64,000 nt of DNA from Thermoplasmatota archaeon (GTDB lineage Archaea > Thermoplasmatota > Penumbrarchaeia > JANQNL01): NCBI GenBank assembly GCA_028279585.1, contig JANQNL010000009.1, positions 1 to 64,000 of the forward strand, in the 5' to 3' direction. Position 1 is the stretch's first letter. Each line of letters starts with the position of its first letter. Positions 1-7,775 of the stretch are shown here, piece after piece. The position numbers and the translations under genes were made by a program. Under the pieces are notes generated by a model, which did not search any database, was not told where the DNA came from, and saw only the letters and a list, made by a program, of their open reading frames with translations.

Positions 1-76
1 CCGGGTCGTCACGCATGGCCGCGAACAGGAGGTCGGGCAATGCCTCGAAGCGGGCGAGGAGGGTGGGGGTGTTCAT
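1..76 (-). CDS. 5' end of an unidentified gene
   Basis: An ATG on the minus strand at 76 opens a frame that runs off the left edge of the window; the 25 visible codons begin MNTPTLLARFEALPDLLF. It lies 17 nt downstream of the last gene of the paralog array, on the same strand, so it may be the tenth gene of that operon. No Shine-Dalgarno is visible in the C-rich gap before the ATG. Too little is present to assign a family. Confidence 0.5.
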   Translation of the reverse strand, partial: MNTPTLLARFEALPDLLFAAMRDDP

Positions 77-93
77 GGGGGGGAATGGTGGGG

Positions 94-789
94 TTAGGAC
101 TTAAGGTAGTCGGGATCCTCATACAGCTTCCTCAGTTCGCTGAACTCGAGAAGATCGCGTCTAGGGTTTCCAGACTTGAGAGACCCTTTGAGGTATGGTA
201 TAATAACGAGGTGTATACCATTGTCGAACGGATCATTCTCATAAGGAAAGGTGTTGAGAACCACAATAGATCCTGTACCGTGTGGTTTAATCTTCACCTT
301 GAAGTTCATGGTCGTGCTATTGAAACGACCACCATGCCTCCTAATAAGGAGGAACTTACCTGATGCTTCGTCCTTGTTATTGTGATACACTTCTGACAAC
401 CATACAACCTCGTTGACCGAATCCACAATGATCTTGAGTGCATCAATACAAGTATGCTTCGTTTCGATCTTGGTTTCAGTAAATGGATGAAGATCTGCTA
501 AAATGAAATCGGGTTTGACCTTGCGGACCAGTTCGAGCTCGTCTTTCATAATGATCCACGTCATTGAAGCGACAATAATACTAGCGGTAAAACCGAAGGT
601 TAACAGTATGGAAACAATGGCCAAAAGACCAATAAAGACTCCGATGACCCCTTTGGAATAGATCATGATGAATGCCGTTGGGATTCCAAAAATGATGGCA
701 CTTACCAGAGCGAAGACGAAGAAGTATTTATTAATGGTCCAGGATTGTTGTAGGAACCACCTGTAGAGGGTAAAGAAACTCTCAGCCAT
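94..789 (-). CDS. Array paralog 1 (last in operon): two-helix membrane protein with P-x-Y-L tail
   Basis: This 231-aa protein belongs to an unrecognised family present here in nine tandem copies. Two hydrophobic segments (about residues 22-44 and 48-80) precede a basic stretch, an A-D-L motif near residue 97 and a soluble alpha/beta-looking domain of about 125 residues. It ends DPDYLKS, the most degenerate tail among the paralogs; as last array gene it also lacks the GGAGG that the others encode there. It starts one base inside the stop of the preceding gene (TGATG). The topology suggests a membrane-anchored cytosolic domain, but no catalytic motif is visible and the function is unknown. Confidence 0.85.
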   Translation of the reverse strand: MAESFFTLYRWFLQQSWTINKYFFVFALVSAIIFGIPTAFIMIYSKGVIGVFIGLLAIVSILLTFGFTASIIVASMTWIIMKDELELVRKVKPDFILADLHPFTETKIETKHTCIDALKIIVDSVNEVVWLSEVYHNNKDEASGKFLLIRRHGGRFNSTTMNFKVKIKPHGTGSIVVLNTFPYENDPFDNGIHLVIIPYLKGSLKSGNPRRDLLEFSELRKLYEDPDYLKS

Positions 790-1457
790 CAGCGCACCTC
801 CAGATAGTCGGGCTTCATCTTATCACTTATCGGTGTGATAACTATCCCCTCTTCTTCAATTTGCTCCTTGAGATCCTCCATCAGTTGATAACCCAGACCA
901 AAGTCCTGGATATCCAGTTTTGAAGTATGATATGTACGGATGACCAAACGCACTCCATCGTCGATCTTCTTCCATCGGACCATCATAATGACATCACGCC
1001 ACAGGTTTGCGAGTAATATATCATTCGGTGAATGAAGGTTCACCTTGATACCTCGTCCCCCATCCAAGACCTTCATTTTATTCACCCTGGCATCCTTTCT
1101 CAGGTAGTTCACGAGGACATCCTTGAGCATCTGTTCATTGATGTGTACGACCGATTCCCATCGTCGCTTAGCCAACAAGTCCCCAACTTTCATTGGATGA
1201 GGCCCTTTTTTTATACATCTCGTGAAACTGATCTGGCGATATAGGAACAGTGGGATCACGATTATTGCCAACAAAAAGGCTACCAAAAGCAGATAGACAG
1301 CTACAGTAAGCATAATGATCGATAGCAAGCTTTCATCTGACAAGAAGAAGAAAGGGATGAACAATAGAACGGCGCATGAGACTACTATCATGTAGAATAT
1401 CCAGCGGATTATCGTCTTGAGATTCAACTTGAAGATATCCCACTGTGAGATCTTCAT
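789..1457 (-). CDS. Array paralog 2: two-helix membrane protein, tail KPDYLE
   Basis: This 222-aa member has two long hydrophobic segments (about residues 16-38 and 44-73) and then a soluble domain. A G-D-L motif near residue 93 takes the place of the D-L found at this point in its siblings. It ends KMKPDYLEVR. The codons for Y-L-E-V supply the CTGGAGGTG Shine-Dalgarno of array gene 1, whose ATG overlaps this stop by one base. Its own start overlaps the stop of array gene 3 by 4 nt (ATGA). It resembles paralog 1 most in length and layout. Function unknown. Confidence 0.87.
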   Translation of the reverse strand: MKISQWDIFKLNLKTIIRWIFYMIVVSCAVLLFIPFFFLSDESLLSIIMLTVAVYLLLVAFLLAIIVIPLFLYRQISFTRCIKKGPHPMKVGDLLAKRRWESVVHINEQMLKDVLVNYLRKDARVNKMKVLDGGRGIKVNLHSPNDILLANLWRDVIMMVRWKKIDDGVRLVIRTYHTSKLDIQDFGLGYQLMEDLKEQIEEEGIVITPISDKMKPDYLEVR

Positions 1458-2098
1458 GAGCGATCCTCCAGGTAGCTCGGCTTCATCGGCTTGTCCTTCT
1501 TCTTTCTCTTCGGTCCGATCTTCCTATTCTTGATCTCGTCCGGAAGAACATCCAATGCATCAAAACAAGACACGAACTCAGATGGGAACAATCCTGATGG
1601 AGCATAGGCAATGACCCATACACCACATCCCCCTTCGGGATCATTTGAACATCTGAAGAAAACATTTGCATCGTAGCCATCCTTTGTCTTCCATGGACTG
1701 TTCGATGTCTGGAGCTCTGGTCGATCCTTCATGAGCTCGGGTTTGACCTGCTCGAACGTATCGAGGCAATGCTGTAAAGCGACATCGTAGGTAACATCTA
1801 GATGAATGGTCCTATGCATCACGATGGTCATGTTCTTCAGCTCGATGGGGCGTCCAGTTTTCTTCAAAGTATAGAATTGGACCGCCTTGATCCAGATCAA
1901 GTAGATCCACATTGGGGTTGGCAGGAACAACCAAATGAGCACACCGATGGACCAGCCTATGTCGTTCTCACCTAAGAGCATGAAGACAAGAAGACCAATG
2001 ACAAAACTGATCATGTAAACAGCGAGTGGCAGGATGGTGAATATCGCCACCTCGAAAAAGAGTGGGGGAACAGGTCTTTGGGCCCAGTGGACGCTCAT
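1454..2098 (-). CDS. Array paralog 3: two-helix membrane protein, tail KPSYLED
   Basis: This 214-aa member has hydrophobic segments at about residues 13-41 and 47-70 and then the family's soluble domain. It shares with paralogs 4 and 5 a late strand-turn-helix: a G-x-C-G-x-W/F segment, F-A/T-P, and an acidic helix ending in a proline-glutamate/lysine turn. It ends KPSYLEDRS, and GGAGGAT within the Y-L-E-D codons is the ribosome site for array gene 2. Its start overlaps gene 4 by 4 nt. No enzyme motif is seen; likely a translationally coupled subunit or alternative version of its neighbours. Confidence 0.87.
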   Translation of the reverse strand: MSVHWAQRPVPPLFFEVAIFTILPLAVYMISFVIGLLVFMLLGENDIGWSIGVLIWLFLPTPMWIYLIWIKAVQFYTLKKTGRPIELKNMTIVMHRTIHLDVTYDVALQHCLDTFEQVKPELMKDRPELQTSNSPWKTKDGYDANVFFRCSNDPEGGCGVWVIAYAPSGLFPSEFVSCFDALDVLPDEIKNRKIGPKRKKKDKPMKPSYLEDRS

Positions 2099-2718
2099 TG
2101 GGTGTCCTCCAGATAGCTTGGTTTCAGCTTCTTATTCGATCCTTTCCTCATCGCTTTCTCTATTCTCTTCGGAATGATCTCTTCCGCTTCGAACTGGTTC
2201 TCGAACTCATGTCTTGTGAGTCCCATCATCGGGGTGAAAGTGAAGACAGCGCCACACTTTCCATCGGGATGGGGAGCCATTTGCAGATAGACACCTGCTC
2301 TGAACAATCCATCACCATACCTTCCATATCCCGAATAGGCCTTAGGAGGATTGCGAGTGAATGTCAGCTTGTTCATCTTCTTGAGCTCTTTTCGAATGAG
2401 GTCGAAACCTTCCTCGATCGGCATATCGAGCTCCATGATCTTGCATCTCTGGAAGGACATATCATCCCAGGTCCAGTTCTGCTTGACGCGTTTCATTACT
2501 CGGTAATGTGTGAACTTAGTGTATAACAGGAAAGCAATAATAGGCGGTGGGATAAGCCATATGATAATCGGAATGTAAAGATCGATACCAGGAAAGATAC
2601 ACATCATGGCCAGACCAAGGGATAGACAACCGAAGATGAGAACGACTACGATTACGATATTGACCAACATCTCCATCTTGAAGGTCATGAAGATCAACGC
2701 TTCCTTCTGATCGGTCAT
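2095..2718 (-). CDS. Array paralog 4: two-helix membrane protein, tail KPSYLED
   Basis: At 207 aa this is the shortest member. Hydrophobic segments lie at about residues 12-36 and 40-66. The soluble part carries a D-D-M-S-F-Q-R-C segment matching the D-L-x-x-x-Q-x-R motif of paralogs 6-9, then a helix, and a P-D-G-K-C-G strand like that of paralog 3. It ends KKLKPSYLEDTQ; GGAGGAC in the Y-L-E-D codons precedes the ATG of gene 3 by 7 nt. Its ATG overlaps the stop of gene 5 by one base. Function unknown. Confidence 0.87.
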   Translation of the reverse strand: MTDQKEALIFMTFKMEMLVNIVIVVVLIFGCLSLGLAMMCIFPGIDLYIPIIIWLIPPPIIAFLLYTKFTHYRVMKRVKQNWTWDDMSFQRCKIMELDMPIEEGFDLIRKELKKMNKLTFTRNPPKAYSGYGRYGDGLFRAGVYLQMAPHPDGKCGAVFTFTPMMGLTRHEFENQFEAEEIIPKRIEKAMRKGSNKKLKPSYLEDTQ

Positions 2719-3347
2719 CAGCTCCCCTCCAGGTAGTCGGGCTTAAGCTTCTTCCCCTTCGATCTCTTTCCTGTATCATCATACCGCAATAGCTCCTCAG
2801 GCATCGTCTGCCACACCTCGTTCCTAAGCGCATATGACTTGGGGTATATGTTCATCACTGGAACGAATGTGAGAATCACGCGTGAGTCCTTGTTCTTTGG
2901 TTGGTTGATCACGAAGGTTACATTGATCGGTCTTTCATTCTCCTCGTATACAGCATTGCCTCTGAAGCTACTGAACCAGGCGATCTTGCCAATGTTCTCA
3001 TTCTGTTTCATGAACATATCAACATGGTCACGTGCAGTCTTTGCAGACATTGGAAGTATTATTTCCGATGAGCAATTATGGGAGAGATCGGTGAGCCTCC
3101 AGGATTCCTGATATTTATACAGACCTAGGAACTGGCAGATCTTGAATGGAACAACGATACCTATCGTTCCGATGAGAACTATCATAGAGATGACCATGAA
3201 AATGATCGTGGATGGAGTATACCCATATAATTGCAGGTCAAAGTAGAAGTAAGCCACAAGGCCAGTAAAAGGGAGAACGATGGCAAGGATTGATATCGTT
3301 TCCGCCCAGAAGCCGTTCCACCTCCTGACCTCGGGTTTCTTCTTCAC
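2718..3347 (-). CDS. Array paralog 5: two-helix membrane protein, tail KPDYLE
   Basis: A 209-aa member starting with GTG (MKKKPEV), 4 nt inside the end of gene 6. Hydrophobic segments span about residues 14-38 and 45-71. The T-D-L-S-H-N-C segment near residue 88 corresponds to the D-L motif of the other members, and the late F-V-P-V-M-N segment to the F-A/T-P segment of paralogs 3 and 4. It ends KLKPDYLEGS, where CTGGAGGGG doubles as the ribosome site for gene 4. Function unknown. Confidence 0.86.
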   Translation of the reverse strand: MKKKPEVRRWNGFWAETISILAIVLPFTGLVAYFYFDLQLYGYTPSTIIFMVISMIVLIGTIGIVVPFKICQFLGLYKYQESWRLTDLSHNCSSEIILPMSAKTARDHVDMFMKQNENIGKIAWFSSFRGNAVYEENERPINVTFVINQPKNKDSRVILTFVPVMNIYPKSYALRNEVWQTMPEELLRYDDTGKRSKGKKLKPDYLEGS

Positions 3348-4060
3348 GGGTTGTCCTCCATGTATCCAGGCCTCATCACATCCGGCTTCACCTTATCAAG
3401 CCACTCCGGCATGTACGGCTCACCCTTGAGCTTGAACCCAACAGGCTTGAATCCACCCTTGTATAGCTTGTTGAAATATCTAACGACAAAGTCCACAGTC
3501 TTGAGGTTCATCCCCTCGTCAGACATGATGCCTACCTTTCCCGGACCGCTGCTGATCTTGATGAGAACGCGTCCTCCCTTTAATTGCTTCAAGTGGAACT
3601 CTATTTTGGATGCGGGTCTACCGAGCATGCCCTCGTCCCGGTTCACCAAAATGTATCCATCCTCAGTATTCATGGTCTTCTCAACAGTATCGGGAATGTA
3701 TGTGCATGATCTCTTGCAATGCTCGAACGCATCATTTAATTCTGCTTTGATGATGAACTTTCGGCTCTGCAGCATTATGAGGTCTGCTAATGTCCAATCA
3801 GGGTCCATCTCTCTGATCGCCTTTGTCTGAGCTGTGTAATGAGAGATAGGCGAGTAGATGATCGCTGCGACCATCAGGGTAGTGAGGATAGCTGTTGCTA
3901 TTCTGCATGGGATAGGGTAAACAGGCCACATCTCGAGCAAGAGCATCATAAGGATGAAGGCACCTGCTGTCATGCCGATCATGGAGATCGCGTTGTAGAT
4001 GAAAGTGAACCTGTTCTCGTAGAAGAAGAACTTCACTGTGTCCTTTGTATCTAAAGGCAT
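3344..4060 (-). CDS. Array paralog 6: two-helix membrane protein, tail RPGYMED
   Basis: The open frame extends to 4111, but the ATG at 4060 (MPLDTKDTVKFFF) is preferred: it forms the TGATG overlap and has the GGAGG spacing seen at the other junctions. That gives 238 aa. After two hydrophobic segments comes D-L-x-x-x-Q-x-R-x-F, then a helix with paired cysteines (H-C-K-R-S-C) and, near the end, D-F-V-V-R-Y-F-N-K. These features are shared with paralog 7 and partly with 8, so 6-8 form a subgroup. The tail RPGYMEDNP still encodes GGAGGAC for gene 5. Confidence 0.86.
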   Translation of the reverse strand: MPLDTKDTVKFFFYENRFTFIYNAISMIGMTAGAFILMMLLLEMWPVYPIPCRIATAILTTLMVAAIIYSPISHYTAQTKAIREMDPDWTLADLIMLQSRKFIIKAELNDAFEHCKRSCTYIPDTVEKTMNTEDGYILVNRDEGMLGRPASKIEFHLKQLKGGRVLIKISSGPGKVGIMSDEGMNLKTVDFVVRYFNKLYKGGFKPVGFKLKGEPYMPEWLDKVKPDVMRPGYMEDNP

Positions 4061-4767
4061 CAGTGGTCCTCCAGATAATCCGGCTTCATCGGCTTCTCCG
4101 CGTTCAACCAATCAGGTTTCTTCGGACCCTCACCCAGCTCGAAATCTATGGGCTCTAACTCCTTCTTACAATGTCTATCAAGATATCGTACCACATAGTC
4201 CATGTTCTTGTAGTTAGTACCCAGATCTGCCATCCCAAGAGGCATCATCAGCTTGCTTGATGCTTTCACATACACCTCGTTCTTCTTCTTCCGCTTCAGG
4301 AAGAACTCCACATTGCAAGGTGGACCATGTATCCACGGGTCTCCTCTTCGAGCCATCAAGTAACCGTTCTCTGGTTCCATCTTCTTGATCTTACATTTTG
4401 GAATGGCACCACAGGACATCTTACACAGGTAGAACGCTCGATTGAAGTTGGTCTTTAGCTTGAACTCTCTGGTCTGATGCAGGCAAAGGTCCTGTGGTTT
4501 GAGCTGCTTGGTCATGGTTACGATGGTCGCTCTTTGCTGCGAGTAGGCGATGAATGCACCGAAGATCATTGCAAATGAAATGATACTACAAATTACAATG
4601 ACACCTGCGAGGATGGCTACCATTATACCAACTTCATGGAGCATCCAGAAGACGAAGAAGAAGATTATGGGACCAATGACCACGAGGGTAGTGATGAATG
4701 TCAGCTTCACTCTGAACAGGTTCACGGCGATGTAGTCTCTGAAGGATCCTCTCATCTTGTCACCCAT
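4060..4767 (-). CDS. Array paralog 7: two-helix membrane protein, tail KPDYLED
   Basis: A 235-aa member closest to paralog 6. Hydrophobic segments lie near residues 16-42 and 46-74. D-L-C-L-H-Q-T-R-E-F (from about 92) is followed by a helix with C-K-M-S-C, basic strands, G-T-N-Y-K-N-M-D-Y-V-V-R-Y-L, and the tail MKPDYLEDH. The two cysteines five residues apart are shared with paralog 6 and could bind metal or form a disulfide (inference). It begins 11 nt after the end of paralog 8. GGAGGAC in its last codons serves gene 6. Confidence 0.87.
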   Translation of the reverse strand: MGDKMRGSFRDYIAVNLFRVKLTFITTLVVIGPIIFFFVFWMLHEVGIMVAILAGVIVICSIISFAMIFGAFIAYSQQRATIVTMTKQLKPQDLCLHQTREFKLKTNFNRAFYLCKMSCGAIPKCKIKKMEPENGYLMARRGDPWIHGPPCNVEFFLKRKKKNEVYVKASSKLMMPLGMADLGTNYKNMDYVVRYLDRHCKKELEPIDFELGEGPKKPDWLNAEKPMKPDYLEDH

Positions 4768-4778
4768 CGCTCATCCTC

Positions 4779-5567
4779 CTAGTCAACCAACTTGAGCGTC
4801 TTCCCACAAAAGGAGCAATCCACTGTGATTGGTCGCTGTACATCTGTCACCTCAATGACGTTTCCGCAGTTCGGGCACATGATCTTGACTGGCTTTCCTT
4901 TCGGTCTCAAATACTCTGGCCCCATCCTGTCAGGGACCACCGTGAATCCACATGGTTTGAAGATACTTTTGTGGTTCTTATCAAGATACTTCATGATCAG
5001 ATCGAGGTTCCTGAAGTTCTGTCCACGGTCATGAAAACCGATAGGAAGTGTGGGCTTACTATAGGCAAATACCAAGATCGACTTCCGTTCCGGATTGAAG
5101 GCTATGTCGATGTTACTTCCGAGTCCAGTATACCATGAGCCTCTTCTCTTAACGCGGATCTGGCCGGATCTTACATCATCTTGGAAAGTGTCATCATACG
5201 GTAATGCTGTAAGAGAGGCCTTTAGGATCTCATAAGCATGTTGCTTCTTGGTCTTGAGGTAAAACTTGCGAGATTGGGCAAGACATAGGTCCTTTGGCCT
5301 GATGTTATTTGTCATTCTACTGATCGCATTATGCTGGATCTGGTGGGAGACAGAGACACCTAATAGACTTACTATCACAGCTGCGATCCCACAGGATGCA
5401 GTGATCCATACAACAATGAAAGTGGAATAACCTAGCCAGAAGAAGATCCCCATAACGGGTCCGATACATAGTATCGTGAAAATCGAAACTGCGATGAAAG
5501 AGCACAGGATATATGTGGTATTGACCTCAAGATACTTCCCGAAAGGGACTATGAACTTCTCACCCAT
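4779..5567 (-). CDS. Array paralog 8: membrane protein with C-terminal zinc ribbon
   Basis: This 262-aa member has the two hydrophobic segments, D-L-C-L-A-Q-S-R-K-F near residue 95 and the G-Q-N-F-R-N-L-D-L-I-M-K-Y-L block of the 6-8 subgroup. Where the others stop it reads GPEYLRPKG and continues into a zinc ribbon with C-P-N-C-G and C-S-F-C-G pairs about 17 residues apart. The YLE-like motif is thus internal. It lies 39 nt after paralog 9 and has its own GAGGG ribosome site. The ribbon may let this member recruit a partner or nucleic acid; that is inference. Confidence 0.88.
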   Translation of the reverse strand: MGEKFIVPFGKYLEVNTTYILCSFIAVSIFTILCIGPVMGIFFWLGYSTFIVVWITASCGIAAVIVSLLGVSVSHQIQHNAISRMTNNIRPKDLCLAQSRKFYLKTKKQHAYEILKASLTALPYDDTFQDDVRSGQIRVKRRGSWYTGLGSNIDIAFNPERKSILVFAYSKPTLPIGFHDRGQNFRNLDLIMKYLDKNHKSIFKPCGFTVVPDRMGPEYLRPKGKPVKIMCPNCGNVIEVTDVQRPITVDCSFCGKTLKLVD

Positions 5568-5606
5568 CCCTCACACATCCCCCTCTTTCGACATATCCTT
5601 TCCCCT

Positions 5607-6323
5607 TCACCCGAGCCATGATGGCTTCAACCTCTTCGTATGGAACGACCCAGGGTCAACAGCCCCCATTGCTTTTTCGAACCTCATCATCGCTTCCATT
5701 GAGCTCCCATAATCAAAGGGATACTTCCGCCACAAAGGATGCGTGGTCACATCGATGATCGAGGTCTTGGAGTCCTTTGGAACTACCTCGACCTCTACTA
5801 CTGTTATGATGTACCAGACGTACAGATTGCTATACCATCCGAACTGTTGGAACTTTCCTTTGACCGAGTTTCTTGCTATCGAGGTGACCTTGGAGCTTGG
5901 TCTGAGAGGGATGAGTATCGGACTGAAGTTGTAGTTCTTCTTCAGGTCGACCTTCCCAAGGTCCTTGATGATATGTTCTGCCAGGACTATCGCACTCTCC
6001 TGGTCGAGGTCGACCTCGAAGGCGCGCTTCTGGGTGGAATGCAGGTCTTCTGTTTTGATATCGGTCTTGAGCATTTTGATGAAGCTGTACTGGTAGTATG
6101 TTGTCGTGAAGGCTCCCAATATCCCACCAAAGGCCATTAAGCATGCGATGAAGATGATCGAGATGCCGATACCAACTATCGTAAGGAAGTATTCATCTGT
6201 AGTAGTGATGAGGACAATGAACATTACACCGATCACAACTGCGAATATCAATCCCATTAGGATGTAAAAGTCTCGCAGTCCCTCAAAGGTCTGCCTCCTC
6301 GCTATCTTCCAATCAACTCCCAT
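5607..6323 (-). CDS. Array paralog 9 (first in operon): two-helix membrane protein, tail KPSWLG
   Basis: This 238-aa protein is the first array gene in transcription order. Two hydrophobic segments (about 19-41 and 45-78) precede D-L-H-S-T-Q-K-R-A-F and a soluble domain with an extra insertion relative to its siblings. The late F-D-Y-G-S-S-M-E-A-M segment corresponds to the G-x-N-x-x-N-x-D block. The tail LKPSWLG is a variant of K-P-x-Y-L-E. This gene is followed by a real intergenic gap and its tail does not encode GGAGG, matching the idea that E-D is kept partly for ribosome binding. Confidence 0.86.
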   Translation of the reverse strand: MGVDWKIARRQTFEGLRDFYILMGLIFAVVIGVMFIVLITTTDEYFLTIVGIGISIIFIACLMAFGGILGAFTTTYYQYSFIKMLKTDIKTEDLHSTQKRAFEVDLDQESAIVLAEHIIKDLGKVDLKKNYNFSPILIPLRPSSKVTSIARNSVKGKFQQFGWYSNLYVWYIITVVEVEVVPKDSKTSIIDVTTHPLWRKYPFDYGSSMEAMMRFEKAMGAVDPGSFHTKRLKPSWLG

Positions 6324-6339
6324 TATACGTTCATTCGAG

Positions 6340-6369
6340 AGGGAGAGTATAAAGATTTGTGTTTATAGA
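6340..6369 (-). promoter_or_regulatory. Promoter of the nine-gene array
   Basis: Two TATA-like boxes lie upstream of the first array gene on the minus strand: CTTTATACT (6346-6355, centre about 27 nt before the ATG, predicting a leaderless mRNA) and CTATAAAC (6361-6368). No other promoter-like gap exists inside the array apart from the 39-nt space before paralog 8, so all nine genes are probably one transcript. Confidence 0.5.
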
Positions 6370-6572
6370 TAGAGTTTTTATTGACCAAAACCAGATATTC
6401 CATAACCAGAGCAATCCGGTCTGTTTCCTTCGTCGATCGTTATCGCAACAGAAACACCCGAACCCAGCTGCGCCTTTCCGTCGTTGTTATCACAGCGCGC
6501 AGGGCTTGTGATATTTGGTCAACACCTACTTTCCCAAAACCAAATATCCCCCCATCCCCCTGACCCCCACCA

Positions 6573-7775
6573 ATGGCTATGGATGACTCCGAAAGGATCC
6601 AGCATCAAGGTCGAGCAATGACCCCCGCCACCGTTGCCATGTTCATCGGCGTGATAGTCGTGACCATGGCCATCTGGAACGCGGTGTCGTTCATCGGGTT
6701 CTGGCTGTGGCTCCGCCTGGGTCTCATCGGCACTGTTGTCATGATCGCAGCCTACATCCTCGTGACCGGTTGGATGCTCGGGGGTTGGTTCTATGGCCAT
6801 ATCCGTAACAACATCATCTCCCGGATCTACCATCGAGCATCCTGGGTGGTGATGGGGGCATACTTCTATGCGTTCCTGTTCTCAGGCATCCTTGCGCTAG
6901 CGTTCATTCCTTTCGCAGTTACTGGGAACCTGGAGCTTGTGGACAAGTGGGGGATCGTGGTGGTGGTTGCTACCTTCGGTCTAATGGTGGACATCGTCGC
7001 ATGGGGGATGGTGTGGGCACGTCGGATAAAGGTCACCAGGCTCGAGGTCAGGACACCCAGGCTCAAGAAGAAAAGAGTGCGGTTGGTGGCGATATCAGAC
7101 ACCCACATCGGGACCATCCTCGGACCGCGTTACTTCGACATGGTCCGGGCCATCGTCAAGGCCGAGAAGCCTGACATCATCCTGTGCCTGGGGGACATTC
7201 TCGACATCAACTCAGAGCTCATGTGGGCGTGGCGTCCGAACTTCCACATGCTATTCACTCACAAGCCCACCTATGCTGTTACCGGTAACCATGAGTACAT
7301 TACCAACATCTACGACTCGTGCAAGTTCCTATCCGTGTGCGGAGCCAAGATGGTCCGGGACAGGATAGTTGTGGACAAGAAACATCAGGTCCAGTTCCTG
7401 GGATTGGAAGATCCCCAGGGGAACTCGTTCTTCGGAGATAGAGGGGAGGCCATGGAAAGGCTTCTCAAGGAGGTGGACCCGAAGTTGCCCGTTGTTATTT
7501 TGCAGCATCAACCCTTGAACTTCGACATCGCCGTGAAGCATGGAGCGGAGGTCATGCTCTGCGGGCATACACATTCCGGTCAGCTCTGGCCCTTCGGCTA
7601 TGCGGTAATGGCCGTGTTCAAGAAAGCCTGGAAGGGCGAAGTGCGGGAGGGGAAGACCATGCTCTACACGGGAAACGGTACAGGTGTCTGGGGGCCGCCT
7701 ATGAGGATAGGTTCCACAGCAGAAGTTATCGTTGTGGACCTCATACGAAGTCCAAAAGGGACTGGTGGATCTTGA
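6573..7775 (+). CDS. Membrane-bound calcineurin-like metallophosphoesterase (YkuE-like)
   Basis: A 400-aa protein with about four N-terminal membrane helices (residues 19-150) and a C-terminal metallophosphoesterase domain on the cytosolic or cell-surface face. The di-metal motifs are all present: SDTHIG (175-180), GDILD (207-211), GNHE (238-241), HQP (312-314) and GHTHSG (331-336). The family hydrolyses phosphomonoesters or diesters; bacterial YkuE-type members act at the membrane, but the substrate here cannot be read from sequence. Start codons at residues 1, 3 and 16 are all possible, and no ribosome site is visible. The 3' end overlaps the convergent DUF2779 gene by 35 bp. Confidence 0.9.
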   Translation: MAMDDSERIQHQGRAMTPATVAMFIGVIVVTMAIWNAVSFIGFWLWLRLGLIGTVVMIAAYILVTGWMLGGWFYGHIRNNIISRIYHRASWVVMGAYFYAFLFSGILALAFIPFAVTGNLELVDKWGIVVVVATFGLMVDIVAWGMVWARRIKVTRLEVRTPRLKKKRVRLVAISDTHIGTILGPRYFDMVRAIVKAEKPDIILCLGDILDINSELMWAWRPNFHMLFTHKPTYAVTGNHEYITNIYDSCKFLSVCGAKMVRDRIVVDKKHQVQFLGLEDPQGNSFFGDRGEAMERLLKEVDPKLPVVILQHQPLNFDIAVKHGAEVMLCGHTHSGQLWPFGYAVMAVFKKAWKGEVREGKTMLYTGNGTGVWGPPMRIGSTAEVIVVDLIRSPKGTGGS

